Assembly: GCA_027574665.1 (NCBI GenBank)
Contig: CM050655.1
Coordinates: 14,069,170-14,133,169, forward strand
Direction: 5' to 3'
Length of the DNA stretch: 64,000 bases
From: Rhynochetos jubatus
Taxonomy: Eukaryota; Chordata; Aves; Eurypygiformes; Rhynochetidae
How positions within the stretch are numbered: the first letter of the stretch is position 1; the number at the start of each line of letters is the position of its first letter. The position numbers and the translations under genes were made by a program. Under the pieces are notes generated by a model. That model searched no databases. It saw only the letters and a program-made list of their open reading frames with translations, and was not told the origin of the DNA. Below are positions 1 through 13,580 of this stretch, piece after piece.

Positions 1-90
1 AAAAATAATACAGTCCTAATGACACATGCAACCAGGTTTTGGCGTCAGTTTTCCACAGCAGATTTGTTAGAGCAGTGCAAAAGAATAATT

Positions 91-130
91 AAAAAAAAAA
101 ACAACCATATATATATATATATATATATAA
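91..130. repeat. Poly-A run followed by (AT)n microsatellite
   Basis: Eleven A residues at 91-101 are followed by about eleven AT units at 107-129. Simple sequence, likely length-polymorphic. Confidence 0.9.
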
Positions 131-1945
131 TTTGGATGCTGAAACAATCCCACAGCAATAGTAACAAACACAAATAGGAAACCATTTCAGATGAGTTGTG
201 TGTGACTCCTCAGGGCATTATCTGGGAAAATGACTAGAATACAACCTGACATGACCAACAGAGCCTACAAAAAATGTTGTTTATGCAAGACTGTAATACC
301 CACAAGACATGATCAGGGCTAAGATTTTCATCTTTGGAAGCTGAAAGAAGGGAGCATATACTGAGGAGAGAAGGCAGTGAGGGACCCAGCGGATTTCCCA
401 AGACTTCAAGCTCCGTTAGTTCTGCAGAGCTTTTCACAGGGGCAGAGTTTCTGTTTCACAGCCTGTAGCAAAGCAGCAGTTTATACCAGCACTGAGCAAA
501 CACCCTATCTAAATAGCAACCACGTCTACTTTATGTTCGGGGAACATCTGGGTAAGAGGAATCAAAATGGACATCCGAACACCAAAAATTACTGTAAAAC
601 ACACAGTAAGATGCTATCCAAGCAGATGGTAAATAAAATGCTCCATTCTTGGTCAGAATCATTTTGGCATAGCTCCTGCTTCTACTGAAGTTGATGGAAA
701 ACACAGTAAACAATTTTAGTGGCAGGAAAGCTGTCTCTCTCATGTTACGTTTATACCACCTTGACCAAGCCCATCTTTTTTTCTTAATACACCATTTTAA
801 TGTACTTTACAAAATATAACTTCTCCTTTATACATTGATAAGTACTTCCGTGTTAGTCTTGCAGCTGATAATTTTAATTTTAGCAATGCAAACTAAGAGA
901 TTGTGTGGGCAAGTGGCTACGACAGAGGGTTAAAACCAAGAGAAATGAGAGCAAAAAATAAGGTAAGATGTTAAAGAAAGACAAGTTTTCTGACAAGTCA
1001 GAGAGATGCATTTATTGCCTACAGGCTGTACCTGGCTTACTGTCTGGGGACTCTATAAATGGCCTTTCACAAACACATAAGAACTGGCTCCTTCCATAAG
1101 GAACTTGAAAGAAATGCAATAAAAGTTCAAAGAGAAGATGGCATGGGCTGAAATTTCTCAGGGAAATTAACACAGGAATGTTTTCTGGAAGGAGCTGGTT
1201 ACTTGAAGGGCTTGAAAGAAAGGAGTAGTTTGCAGCCAAGTATTAGGAAATATTCTCCAAAAGGAATGACAGAAGTAGTTCTGAAAACACAAGGGTGGAG
1301 GAAGAGACAAGGAGAACCCTCAAGAGCAACAGAAACCCAGGGAACAAGGACCAGACCTGAGTGCACTGGCTGACTGTTTAATGAGGAAGAAGAATGGGTA
1401 ATTACATGGGCTCCCAGGTGTCAGGTTTTTTCCTGCATACTTTTGGTCCTGTATTTTACTTTGAGAACAAGTTTATACTATATTTTCCTTCCTGCTCAGA
1501 GCCTGCGTATGTACCTCCCCATGGAATGAAGTCCCTCAAAAGCCAAACTGTCCAAATTGCACCGAATTCAAATAACACTTCATGTAATAACCCATCTGAT
1601 CTTGTCCATTGCAATACAAAGCAATCTGCATTAGCAACCTGCAGTTTGGTGCTATGAACACTAGAAATTACAGCATTTCAAAATTTCACATTTTGAGTCA
1701 TTTCATTGACGTTGGAGAAAGCTGCTCACTGGAATAGCTCCTGCTCACATACTACACACACACACATCCTCCTTCCACCTCTTTATTAGCACAACCTTCC
1801 TGAAAGGAAAAAAAGAAAAACAAACCCAAACAACTGGCTGTTGAGAACATCTGGTTTGTTGCCTGTTGGATTTCATGTCAATTGTTAAGATCAATTCAGG
1901 ATACCAGCTCCAGTCCCAAAGTCTGGAGCCTTCTGACAAAAAGGG

Positions 1946-1980
1946 TAAAAAAAAGAAAAGAAAGAAAAAGAAAAAAAAAC
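1946..1980. repeat. A/G-rich low-complexity tract
   Basis: Almost pure purine run of A with interspersed G on the plus strand. On the ZMIZ1 sense strand it is a polypyrimidine tract, but no acceptor AG follows in a useful position. Confidence 0.8.
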
Positions 1981-2705
1981 AAGGCAGGCAGTTCAGTTAG
2001 CCTGTGGTATCGGCCAAAAAATGGTAAAAACCCCATTTTATAACTTCCTACACAACATAGTTGTTCTCCCCCTGTCTTCTGAGTCATATCTGCTCATATT
2101 ACTAAGAAAGCCCCACACAGCCAGTATCGTGAAGGAAGAACAAGATGTATTTTCAACAAGACTGTTGGCTGCTTCCAGCTGCTGCAAAGCCTTTATTTTC
2201 AGAAATTATAAAAGAAGCAGAAAAACACTGTGGATTTCAGGTTCCAGATACTTCAATTCATGAACCAGGGATATTTGGTGTGGAAAGAGAACAGCAGACA
2301 TTGACTGTCTGTCTAGCAAGATAGCTCTTGAAGGATGGCATCCTGTTTCCTTCTACCTTTATACAGTATATACAGCCATTAGGCCAGATAAGCTATCGAC
2401 ATTTCCAGCATGACCACAAAAATCCTATGTATTAACACTAATATATAAAAATTAAAAGGTAATAAAAAAAGAACAGGGAAGAATATTTCCAAATTGCAAC
2501 ATGCTTCAGCTTTCAGGAAGTAGGATTCAATTCCAAAAATATGCTCATTTTAATTACTGTCTGCAACAACTATTTTGTAGCAGTATCCTACATCAGGTGT
2601 TTTTCAAACGCAGAGTTGAGCACTGCCATGTGATGAAGACCATGCAGTCTGAAAGATATACATGTAAGCAAAGCACTTCTTTTATCTGCAAATCGCTGGT
2701 AAACA

Positions 2706-2885
2706 CCAGCTAATCCTCACCTAATCCTGTGAAGAGAACATCATCCTAGATGCACAAAGAGGGAAGCTAAGGTAGTGAACTAATCCTTTGGGGAAAATAC
2801 GCAGGTTAGAATCCCAGAGAGACTAGTTATTGTCTAAAGGTACAGTGCAATCACAGCTAGCTGCTGCCAGCGTCCGGGACTCTGA
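2706..2885 (-). repeat. MIR-like SINE remnant
   Basis: The plus strand resembles the reverse complement of MIR in order: TCCTCACCTAATCCTGTGA, then CACAAAGAGGGAAGCTAAGG, then a CACAGCTAG block near 2854. The order and spacing fit the CORE-SINE body. It is old and heavily diverged, and the right-hand limit is uncertain. Confidence 0.5.
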
Positions 2886-3174
2886 GGCTACTGACTGGTA
2901 GGTCTACATCAAAACTTCTCTTCATTCTGATCCATTTCTGCTGCCAAAAACTATCCTCTCCCTGAGGGACCTGTCGGGTGACTGTTGACATAAACAGACG
3001 AGGAGGGAGAGAGCAGCTTTGGACATCAACACAGAAACAGGATTTTCACATCTATACAGCAAGGTCTTGAAAGGAGAAGAGGAACTGCACTGGAGGAAGA
3101 TAATGCCAGTCATTAAGGACATACATTCAGAGTCATCCATAGCAACCCGAAGAGGAAAGGATCAATGCACTCAA

Positions 3175-3250
3175 CATCAGACGTGGGATTAGAGCTCAGA
3201 GACTCTCTTCCTAGCCTGGATGCAGACCACTAGACCATGCTAATCTGACA
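3175..3250 (-). repeat. tRNA-related head of an old SINE (MIR/CORE-SINE type)
   Basis: Blocks GGGATTAGAGCTCAGAG and GACCACTAGACCATGCTAAT match the reversed tRNA-derived head of MIR-type SINEs (GGGATTCGAACC and ACCACTAGACCATGCT in consensus form). It may belong to the fragment at 2706-2885, but the distance is longer than one MIR. Confidence 0.5.
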
Positions 3251-5756
3251 GGAGGGGTTCCTGCAAGGCTGCTGAAAAAAAGTCCAGATTCATGTTGCAG
3301 AAAATAAAACAGAGATTCTAAAACATCTCAGCAAATTCTTGCCCAAGCAAATGAGCCACTGCACACTGGAGAATAAATAGTAACAAACTGGCAAAGGCTA
3401 AATATCTTCCTTAAATGGACTTCCAAGCATATGCTGGGAAAGTGCTCAACTCCGCAGCCGGTTCGACACCCGGAGCAATGGCTGCAGAGAACTCCACCAT
3501 CAGTCCAGCAACTTGAGCCAGAACGTTAAATAGAGAAAAGAAGGTTCAAAGCTGAAGCCTAGGATCAAGCAATCAAAGCTTTAAAGTGAAACAGTCTAGT
3601 TCACTGCAGTATTTATAAAAGGTAGTATCTCAAAGCTTTCATGGAGTACAGACTAAGCCCCCGCTATTACAGACAGGAATAAACTAATGGAGAAGGTATG
3701 TTTGAGGAAGCCTTGTAAAGCAAAAATGTATTTCATCCTGGAAAAATCTAGGAATCAAAAAGGACAGCAGAACAACATCGGTAAGCCAATATGAACAGCT
3801 TTGTAAGATGAAAGGGATGCATTAAAAGGTATAAAGACTTCATAAGGGAAGACTGAAAGAATGATTACATGATCTCCAGCAAGCATTACTGTATGGTGAA
3901 ACAAATGACAAGTTGCTATCAGACAGGTTGAACAAGTCTCTGCAGATAGATGCTGATTAAAACAACGAGCAAAGCCCACAACCTGGGCTTCTGTGGACTA
4001 AGGTGAGGGAGGAGTAGACACAAAGCATAGTCACTACAGTAATGAGAGACAACAACAGAACAATTAACAGAGACAGTTGTAATCTCTTGCAACTGATCCT
4101 GAAACTGACAGTGCTGTGTTTCAGGCATTCATAGAGGACAAGAAGTCAAAGTCTTTACTAAAGACCTCTTTTAGTAAAGGTGAGAAACTACAGGGGATCA
4201 AACCAATGGTCTCGAGTTCAGGGAGTATTTTCATCATATTTTAGCTTGTTCAGTTTATAACTGCATATTAAGGAATGCATTGGCTATTAGCAGTAAAGTA
4301 CACTTGGACCAAGACAGAAGAAAGCAGTGACATGGGCTGCAAGAAAAAAGTTGGGTGCTGTTACCTTGCTTAAGCCATGCTAAACACAACTGGGTAAGTC
4401 AAAGACTTAACCAAAACCAATGTACAAGTAAACAGGAGAAAGGATGGACACAGTCGGTGACAGCGATAAAAAACCCAGACAAGAATGGACCCAAGGAGGA
4501 GGAGGGCACTGCTTAACGTGTTTGGGAACATACACAAGACAGACCTGCATGTCTGGTGGGGTAGAACGCGAGAAAGGGGAGGAAAAGCAGGAGAGTCTCT
4601 GTCACCTTCTAAGCAGTTAACGTGGTTCAGAAAGCAGACTGACCTCATCTAGACTAGAATAAACGGACATTTCAGTAACTGAAAGCCAAGGCAGAACATC
4701 GGTGGATCTGAGCTAACCCTCATTACTTGTGTAATGACACCAGCCAGAGCTCCAGGCCACGAGGGACGGATGCGATGGGGTGCATCCCTCTGCGCGCACA
4801 CGTCTAACCACCCAAGGAGTGGATGGGGCACTGATGGAGTAAGTGGCACCACAAAAAGTTTGATCCTTGAGGAAAAACTGAGATGTTGTTTCACGTTATT
4901 CAAATCAATTCCAACATCTCTACTGCTATCTAAACAGTTTCAAGTTTTACAGCTTGCCATACTAGAAAATTAACTATGAAGAATAAAAACCATTTACCTG
5001 AACACTTAGGCTGAGTACTACTCCACTACTTGCAAATTAGTATTCTATTTTGTACAGTTACACTAAAGTAAGTTGCATTCAATTTATATTAGATCAGTTC
5101 AACGGTAATAAATACAAAATGGTCCACCCCAGCAATCTCTCAGCTTCCACACTGTTTCAGGTGGGAAATATCTCACACTTTTTGATAGCAGAACATGCAA
5201 ATGTCCTGACAAGCACCACAGGACAAGGAATCCGCTAGCGTTGATGTTGTAATTTTTCTGATGGATATATTATGCCTCTGAAATCCAAACTGCTATAACT
5301 AGACACTGATAATATGACCTATTTCTGTCTTCAGTGTGATTCGCCATAGCTGCCAAAGAGGTTTGGCTTCGCTGGTGGTGCCTGGCTATGCCTGCGCAGC
5401 TGGTAGGTCGGGCCGGCGCCTGAACATGCTGGTTAGCAGTCAAAGCTGGGAGCAGTTCAAACATGGTCAGCCACGAGGAGGTCTTCGGAGATTTTCTCTT
5501 CTAAAGCCAAGGAGGTCCCTTGTGAGTACTTGCAAACCACAGTTATTCAGCTGTATATCAACTTTGCCAGCTCTGGGTAATTTTCTTTTTTTTTCAAATG
5601 TCAAAAAACCCTGACGACTTTGCTACTCAAAGACCAGCATCTTGTCAAATGGGAAACACATTATCTAGAAGGAAAAGGTCAGTAGATTTTTTTTTTCGGT
5701 AAACAATGGCCTAGCCTATTCTCTGAAATACATATATAGGGTTTTTTAACATATAT

Positions 5757-5815
5757 ATTCTTTCTTTCCTTCCTTCCTTCCTCTTTTTTTCCTTTCCTTC
5801 ATTTTTCCCTTCAGA
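5757..5815. repeat. TTCC/T-rich low-complexity tract
   Basis: Run of CTTT and TTCC units and T blocks on the plus strand. Simple repeat; no coding content. Confidence 0.85.
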
Positions 5816-7599
5816 TGCAGATGCCTACTTTGTTAAATTTCATTCTGAATTGTTATAACCCAGCAAAAGGATAAGGACCCAAAAACAGTTTCATGATGGG
5901 AAGGATGAGCCCTAACAATCCTGCCTTTATTAGAAATATACCTAAAGTTGAGCTTCAATATTATCACCTGCCCATGTAAGACTAATTAAAAAAAGCTCTG
6001 ACAACCACTTTAAATCCACAAAGACCAAGTGGTGAAATTATCTTTGGAACTGCTGAAATCATTTTAGTACTACAATACTGCTTACAGCACATGGCATAAA
6101 ACCTTGACAGATCCCAGTCTGGTTATTTATTTTGGTATGTCCTTGGTCAGGTCAGCTTCTTCCTGACTACATTTCATTTGGAAAAAAACCCAAAGCCAAT
6201 AAAAAAACAACAAACCCCTGAAACATCAACCTTCCCTGGATACAATTTCTTAAGTAACGATACTCAGCTACTGTAGGATGGGCATCTTATAACGACTTTT
6301 AAGAAAAGTCCTCTTTTTTTTTTTTCTTTTCACAGGTGTTACAAACCATTATGGCACATCCCGTAATTCCAATTCGCACAAGATCCTGGGAGGCGTTTTA
6401 TTGGTGATGGCAGTGATAAGTTCTGGTTGTGCTACAAGCTGTAACATACAGTAACATGCCCACCAATCCACACCAGCATGCAAAAACAACCAAATTATTT
6501 TTTCTTTAAAAAAAACAATCGAAAGTTTAGGGATTCATGACAAAGCAGTGATGTTCTTTGCCATGACAACCTCTATTTAACTGGAGAAAAGCTCAAAAAG
6601 AAAACCAGACAAACCAACCTCCCTCGCAGGGGCTTCTTCCGCTTCATGGGATCACCAATCCATCAGCCTGGTTCAGAGCAGCCAGCAATGCTGGACATCT
6701 GGGTCTCCATTCCCACCAAAGCTCAGTCCCCTCACTTGCATACCAACAGCAGTTCCCAGATGTTACAGCACATCAAGTTGAAAGCTATACACCCATATCT
6801 GCTGCCAACGGGCACAAGGTCAGCGTGTCATTTGAAAGGGGGCATCAAAGAGCTACCCTAAGCCAATGGGCACCTGGATGTGAGGCCTCTGTACTGTCAG
6901 TCTGCTAGTCATCTTCCCCCAGTACCTGACAAGTGACACAGAGAAGAGGTGGGACAACATTAAGCATCCAACCAGAGATCTTAAACTTAGAGCTGTTAAA
7001 ACAAGACCTTAATTTCACAAGCATTTTTAATAGCAGCGCTATCTTTAAACCTCTCAATACACTGCTCCTCCCACTACTAGCTCCCCACCTCTGTGACTAG
7101 TGTAACTGCAGAGACCCACTGACCAGAGACGATCTTTTTTACCTCTGCCAGTGATGCCACCAAAGACACTACTTAAAACTACAGTGCAAGCGGGGTCTCT
7201 TAATTGTAATAAAATCTATTTTTTTTAAAGTTGCCTCAACTTGTGGGATTGCAATTTTCACTTTTAACAAGTTATTTTCATTTTTTGTGAGACATCCTTT
7301 AATTTTTACAGCTCAGGAAACTTGACTTTGCAATGCAGGAGCCTTCAGAAGTGGTCAGCAAAGCTTGTAAAACCATGCTGAAATTGATAAACACTTACTT
7401 GCTTTAACGGCTATTAGAACATCCTGTAGTTAAAAAAAGATTACATCAGAAGCGTTCTGTAAAGGCCAGTAAATTTCATCATTTTAATAGATTTTACTGC
7501 ACAAGCTTTTTTAAAGTTAAAAATAATAAATTCTCACAAAACCTGCAAAAAAAATCGGTTTATTCCCACATGAAAGTCGGGTAGGTGAAGTCACAAAGA

Positions 7600-7630
7600 T
7601 ATGAATTCATACCTGAAATGAGTAGTGGGA
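7600..7630 (-). other. Candidate recursive splice junction (weak)
   Basis: On the ZMIZ1 strand a fairly pyrimidine-rich stretch ends CTCATTTCAG and is followed at once by GTATGA (junction between 7613 and 7612). An acceptor joined to a donor is the signature of a recursive splice site. This one is moderate in strength and could be chance. Confidence 0.25.
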
Positions 7631-10305
7631 TGAAATGCAACTGAAGCCAAACAAGTTGGTACCCTATACCAGATCTCCACTGGCTCCAGAGGTTAAAATG
7701 AACATACTTCAAATGGACCTTTCAAATTAGGTCCCGAGGTCCCAGAGTGCCACAAACTCAAAGGAGCTGAGTTACATTAATGATCTTAATTCAGTATGAA
7801 ACTATACAGTTTTATAGCATTATTTACAAGGTGCAGTAAAAGGTAAAGAACCACAATCTGAATGTGATTCAGCTTTTGGCTTTCTCTGCAAGCATGAAGC
7901 AGCTCTCAGGAGAAAGACGAGAAGAGCGAATGAAATTTCTGCTAAAACAGAGAGGTGCTCTGCTTGAAAGGGTGGACAGAGCCTCGCTGCCCAGGAAGAT
8001 AATCTGCAGTCCTGCTACAGGCAAGGCCAACTGGACACTGGATGCTTGACTCAGGCCCTCAGATCACTTCAGGCTACCTATCATGCCATTTTAAAAATAA
8101 TAAATAGAATAAGCACAGAAAATGTGCTTTGGAAAAAAGCCAGTTGTAGCAAAAGTTGCTTTGTCTGCGAGTCCAAAAATACAGCCTCATTCACTCACAA
8201 GAGAAACTATTCATGGGCAAAAAGAACACTGCATAATTTGTAGGTCTTTGCAGGACTTTTTTCCCCTCCCAAGACTCCCTTTTCCTAGAAACAGCATGAG
8301 CCAGACAGAGCATTTTGCCCCCCTACCAGTCTTAAATATTTTAGGTCTTGTAGGAGTGAATCGTAAAGAGCTGCGGCACAAAGTTCAGTTTAACCAACTG
8401 CCAAACAGGAAAGCACTCATTACTCGTTTAAAAGCATCCTTTGTGCAAATGACTACAGTAGAGCATGATGAATTAAAAAAAAAAACATCCCACACAGGCA
8501 ACATGACCAGAGTCCATCTATTCAGCATGGTGCAAACAGCAGGCAGACACTACTGTCTCCTTTATCTGCTTTCTCAAACTGACCTTGTTGATCTGCTGGT
8601 TGTGAGGCAGCGCACCGCATTTATAAAAACGGAGCGCAGGGGCAGGCAGCTGACTTGCACTAGAACATCAGCAAAAGCCCTTTGCCTGCAAGGCTTTTAT
8701 GGCTGACATGAAATCTGGGTCTTATGAACACGACTTGTGCAAAGTTTGTTCAAGGAGGGGTGCACCAACTAGTATTCGTGCATATGGGCAGTCACAGCAC
8801 CAGACAAGAGCTCCACGAGTTCACTCTACCATGTGTCTTACAATTACTTACACTGCACTGGCAACAGGGCAAGCAGCAGTAAGTAACAAGAAGTACTGTC
8901 CTTCACAGTGCACAGAATTTGCTGGCCATCTAATCCCATTGCTGGCTTTAACTGTGAACCATCTGAGGTGTGACGAGTCCCAGTTTACAGGGTTTCAGAC
9001 CAGTTAACGTTAAAATTCAACACCCAGAAACGCCTAACAACATACGTCAGAGGTAAACCAGTACAGTTCTTTGAAGGTGCCAGTGAAGACGTGCCTGAAG
9101 CGAAGCTTGTTCGTGTAACTCAACTGCCCTTCTGAAGGGCCTTCACAAAGCCCTTGGCAATGGACTATCACGAAACTCCATGGTCATGGGATCTGTGGCC
9201 AACAGCAATGTCACCCACTCGGAACTGCCTGACAGAAAAAAAAACGAATCAATGGTTCTCCATACAACAAACTACCAACATGTGAGGGGGATCAAAATCA
9301 CGTCAGGAACTGACGGTATTTAATGTATTCACCCAATCTCTGGAAAAAAGAGTTTGAAAGTAAGATGACAAAGTTTGCACATGGCACATTTCTGGGTTGG
9401 AAAAAGAGAAGATGGGCAAGAAAGAAGTCGTCTGTGGTCAAGTGGCCATTTCCACACTACATTTTTTTTGATGAATATGACCATTTGCACCAGCTTAAAA
9501 CATGACTGGGTTCTAAACCTGTGCAGCCATACAGGATAGGAGGATGGGACTGCAAAAAACTAGATGAAATCACTATATACTAAGAAACAGAAAGATGGAA
9601 CCTAAGAAGGAAACGGCACTAATAATTTAACTATTGCTACTTAAGTCAAAGGCTCACTGTTCAGTGGAATATAGTATATAGTTTTGGGTTCTCTGCCTTA
9701 AAAATCTAAGCAAATAATTAAAAGATTCAGAGATCAGCAAACATGACTGAAGAAACACAAAGACACCTGAATAAGTAAACAGCAAAAAAACTGTGTTACT
9801 GACAAAAAGAGGAATATAGAAACATGGAGCTTCATGGGAAAGATACACTTCACATAAAAGGTTTCAAAATGATGTTGCTAGTGTTCAGAAATGGATACAT
9901 GATTTTGCTACTGCTAGTTTTATCTTTCGCACAGCTCAGTCAAGTTCACTGAATTCCCTATTACAAGGTGTTTATGAAGCCAAGAACAGAGTGGAAGTCA
10001 AAATAAAATTAAGCATTTATATGTACACATGCTCACTGACATCAGAAAAGATAAATGACATAAATGGACATTAAACATTAGCTCTTGTTCTTAGAAGTAT
10101 AGAAGGTTTCATACATTTGTCACATATGACATCTAAGATCAAAGGTGGAAGAAAAGAAGAGTCACTTTCTGAAATGCAGGATACTAACTTCAAAAAAGAT
10201 CCAACAATTATTCATACCTAATGATTCTATTCAATGTTTACCTCCACAATGAAAGCAACACATATAAGCTTCTTGTATTAGCTAAAAAGGCAACAGGCTT
10301 AGCTC

Positions 10306-10319
10306 AAAAAAAAAAAAAA
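10306..10319. repeat. Poly-A run
   Basis: About thirteen A residues on the plus strand; no retroposed body recognised upstream. Confidence 0.8.
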
Positions 10320-13300
10320 TGACAAGCTGAAAAATCAGGATTAGCGAACCGAAGGCCAGAAATTCAGAACTGAATCATACAAGCCTGCTGCCTATACAGA
10401 GCACCGGAGCAGTGCATTTTACATCAATCTGTTCACACCAGGCAATATGTATATTGGGACAATTATTTGTTTTCCTTACTCCAATGTTTAGTCACCATAA
10501 AAACCATCTACATGAAAACAGCTTGTGCTTTACAGTTCTGATGAAGCTCATAAAAAATTAATAGAATGTGAAGAAGGAAACATGATGATGCATAGAGATT
10601 ACACGTCCAAAAGACAAGAGGTATATGCAGGTCTCACTGATAATATGCTTAGCTCATTTTCACATCTGAGACAGCATTTTAAACTTAAAGGTTGAATTAT
10701 GAAATGTGTATCAGGAGTCGTTAGCTATCATGTCAAAACTAAAACGCCCATGAATCGAAGAGAGAGAATTTATTCAATAGTTTCTCTTTCATTTATGGGG
10801 AATGGGAGAAACAAGTACAGGAAAATTAACTCCTCTGGTAGTCTTGAGTGTGCTCAGAACAATGGCGAAACCTACAACTACTGCAAGGATGGGATTTATC
10901 TGCTAGGTAGGATTCCAACTGCTTTTCTAGGGCCGAGGATGCTGACACCACCCTCTCCATCACAAAGACACCCTTTGGTTCCCGGGCAGAGTAGAAGCAC
11001 AGACCCTTTTGTCAGTCCTTCAGACCCCCTCCACACTCCCAGTTCCATAAGCATATGCTTCCTATGGTGGGCATGAGGACTTGACTGGGCCACTTAACCA
11101 CTGCAGCTCATCAAGGAAGATATACCAAGGTGCAAAGCTTATACCCATGCTTCATCGTGGAAAGCCAAGTAGGTTGTTAAGGAGAGAATCCCACAGTGAA
11201 TTTGCTCATCTGGGATTTCCCTACCCTCTCCCAGTGAACTTATACAGTATGCTCTTTCAAAGTTGTGCTGAATTGGGCCAGTGCAACTATTTTTCTGTCC
11301 TCCTAGCAACAGGTGTTATGGTGTATACTAAATTGCCTTCTGATGTCTTATTTACGATCTGCTATTTCCTCCTAATACCTTAAGAAGAAGTGTAAATATA
11401 CAACCAGCAGCAACAAATCAGGTTAAAACCAGTCACGGAGAACAGAGTCTAGAAATGTTTTTTGTATCATAAATCCTTACCTTAGGTTATCAATGTGGGA
11501 ATTAAACTCTGATAAGCAACTATATAAAGGCCTTTTCAGGTTCCCCATTTATCCTCCTTCATCTCAAGACCGTCTGTTCTAAAATACATTAGGAGATTAG
11601 GAAACTGTTGTGAACTAAAGCTCATTAACACCAAGGGTTGGGGAAGAAAGAGGAGTCAAGTGCAGGTAGCAAATAATGAGAATCCCATTCATGTTTTACA
11701 GCTGTATTTGTTCATCACTAGATGTGGCAGAAGTAGCAGACAAGGAAAAAAAAAATCAGATTCATAATAGCAGACACTGTTTTCAAAGATGCTCTTCTTG
11801 AAACAAAAAAAACCCCCAACCTTCTAGACTTCAGAACTGAGCATAAAATAGAAACCAAAGGACTCCTCCCTGAGAGAGGCAACTACACCTCTCCACTGCC
11901 TACATGCAGGGGGTGTCCTATCCCTTCCAATCTTCTGCCATGCTTCCAGTACCTTTTTGAACAGTATCTGCATAACTCAACGTATCACTGACTGCTCTTG
12001 GAATTCTTGCTGTAAAGTAGCTGTCTACATGATTACATTTCCAGCTGCCTTTTCACTGTAATTTAATGCTAATTCCTGCATGTTTATATTTGATGCTTTT
12101 AATACCATTGTTTTCTAAGGCATTTCAAAAAAGTATTTACCTCAATGAGTCTGAACTGGTGAAATTAAATTAAACAAAACAAAAACAGTTACACAAGCGC
12201 CTCTGCTCTGACTAGACCATCTACAGAACCGATCTGCGACACTCCTGAAGCGTACCAGTAAGCAACACACAAGGCGCTAAGCTCAAAAAGGATGGAATTA
12301 CAAACACTAGTGAGTCATAAGCAGAGCGACAGAAACTAAAACTACAAGTTGATTAAGACACCCTCCCATTGACAGGGGCAGTGAAAGGAACTGTACAGCA
12401 AGTACTTAGGCAGTTCTATGAAACTGGTTGAGACTACTGGTGTCAAGATTAACCATTTGAGTCTTGTTCAAAATCATTCCTCTTCCTAGGCCATTTTGCT
12501 ATTCACATCTGTCCTAGATAGATAGGACCTGTTTATTTGAAGAACAGCAACATATGGCACTAGAGATACTGAGATAGCAAATGCAGACTAATGGATACAG
12601 CTGTCAGGCAGGACAGCCAGGCAGGTACACTGGCCCATCTGTCTACACACACAGACCTACCCTAACATTGCCCAGCCTTACCCGAGCAAGAGAGAAATCC
12701 TCACAACCTGTTCTCAGACTCACGACAAAAATTTGATATCACTTCAGACTTCAATTCTTCAAAGGTTTTATTAGCTAAACTTTTCCAAATCACACTCTTC
12801 CCAAGTACAAGCTTGTAAAGCAAAAAGCACCTCCGAACTTCAATACTGCTGCGAGACACTTGAATTTCCCCTCACCTGTGCCTAGTATCTTATTTAACTT
12901 AGTTAACTAAGTTCTTCCTTACCCTGACTGACAGCAGGTTCAGGGTGTGTTGCCTACCAGGGTTTCTGTACTGGCATTTTGTTACTCCTACGTTCATGGA
13001 TATCAGCTCTCCTGCTGCTTATGTTTTGGGTGTTATAAGTGTTTATTCATCTGTCTTCATTCTGGCATGGGATTACCAACAGCACCTTCCGTTATGCAGC
13101 CCAAGCAGACCACACAGCTCTCCTAGTGACACACCCCATCTTTCTGCAGAGAGAAAAGACATGACTTCTCAGAGCAAAAGAGAATGTCCTTTCAGTGAAG
13201 GTGGGCTGGGGATCAGGCTCCCTATGCTGGCTACTCACACATAGCAGGTCCCGATCCTGAGTGCCTTTCACCTAACCTGAGCTTTGTGTAGGATTGCAGC

Positions 13301-13497
13301 TGTAAGGTTGAGCTTGAACTCACATCCTCCCACTTCTGCTCCAATGAAAATAAAAACTTTAAATAGTCCTTACCAGAAGTGAAAGAATTCAGTTTATGAT
13401 AAACAGCTGAAATCTATAGTTAATGAAAGCAAATCACTGATTTGTTCTTAGTCTAAATTATTATTTCAAATAACCAGCATGCAGATGAAAACACAAC

Positions 13498-13580
13498 TCA
13501 TTTTCCAATGGGGAAACTACCTACTGCAAAACCAGCTAAGTAACTTGCCTTGCAGCTCCCTGCCTGCAAGTGCACAGCAG
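13498..13580 (-). repeat. MIR-like SINE remnant
   Basis: The plus strand has CATTTTCCAATGGGGAAACT followed after a short gap by GCTAAGTAACTTGCC. These match, in order, the reverse complement of the MIR core (CATTTTACAGATGAGGAAACT and GTTAAGTAACTTGCC). Heavily diverged. Confidence 0.55.

Larger units (their letters stand above)
1..2705. other. Intronic sequence, no gene seen
   Basis: AT-rich intron. It contains a poly-A run, an AT dinucleotide repeat near the left edge and an A/G-rich tract near 1.95 kb. Open frames of 60-100 codons occur on both strands, but none has convincing splice sites or a recognisable protein. Confidence 0.6.
3251..13497. other. Intronic sequence, no gene seen
   Basis: AT-rich intron with a TTCC-rich tract near 5.76 kb and a poly-A at 10.31 kb. 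A slightly CpG-richer patch at about 5340-5520 has no splice support. A 194-codon open frame at 8122-8706 (plus) and one of 125 codons at 10699-11076 resemble no known protein and look like chance frames. A splice acceptor-donor junction at 7612/7613 is listed separately. Confidence 0.55.

Noticed and set aside
3460-3470. GGTTCGACACC, a good tRNA B-box match
   Set aside because: No A box at the right distance and no foldable cloverleaf around it. Could be a SINE scrap, but a tRNA gene is not supported.
4985-5045. Minus-strand acceptor-donor junction near TTTACCTGAACAC
   Set aside because: The acceptor half lacks a pyrimidine tract, so it is not listed as a recursive site.
8122-8706. 194-codon plus-strand open frame
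   Set aside because: No recognisable domain, no splice support, and composition like the surrounding intron. A frame of this length is expected by chance in 64 kb.
12893-12920. 16-bp perfect palindrome ACTTAGTTAACTAAGT
   Set aside because: AT-rich palindromes of this size occur by chance in intron; no partner feature.
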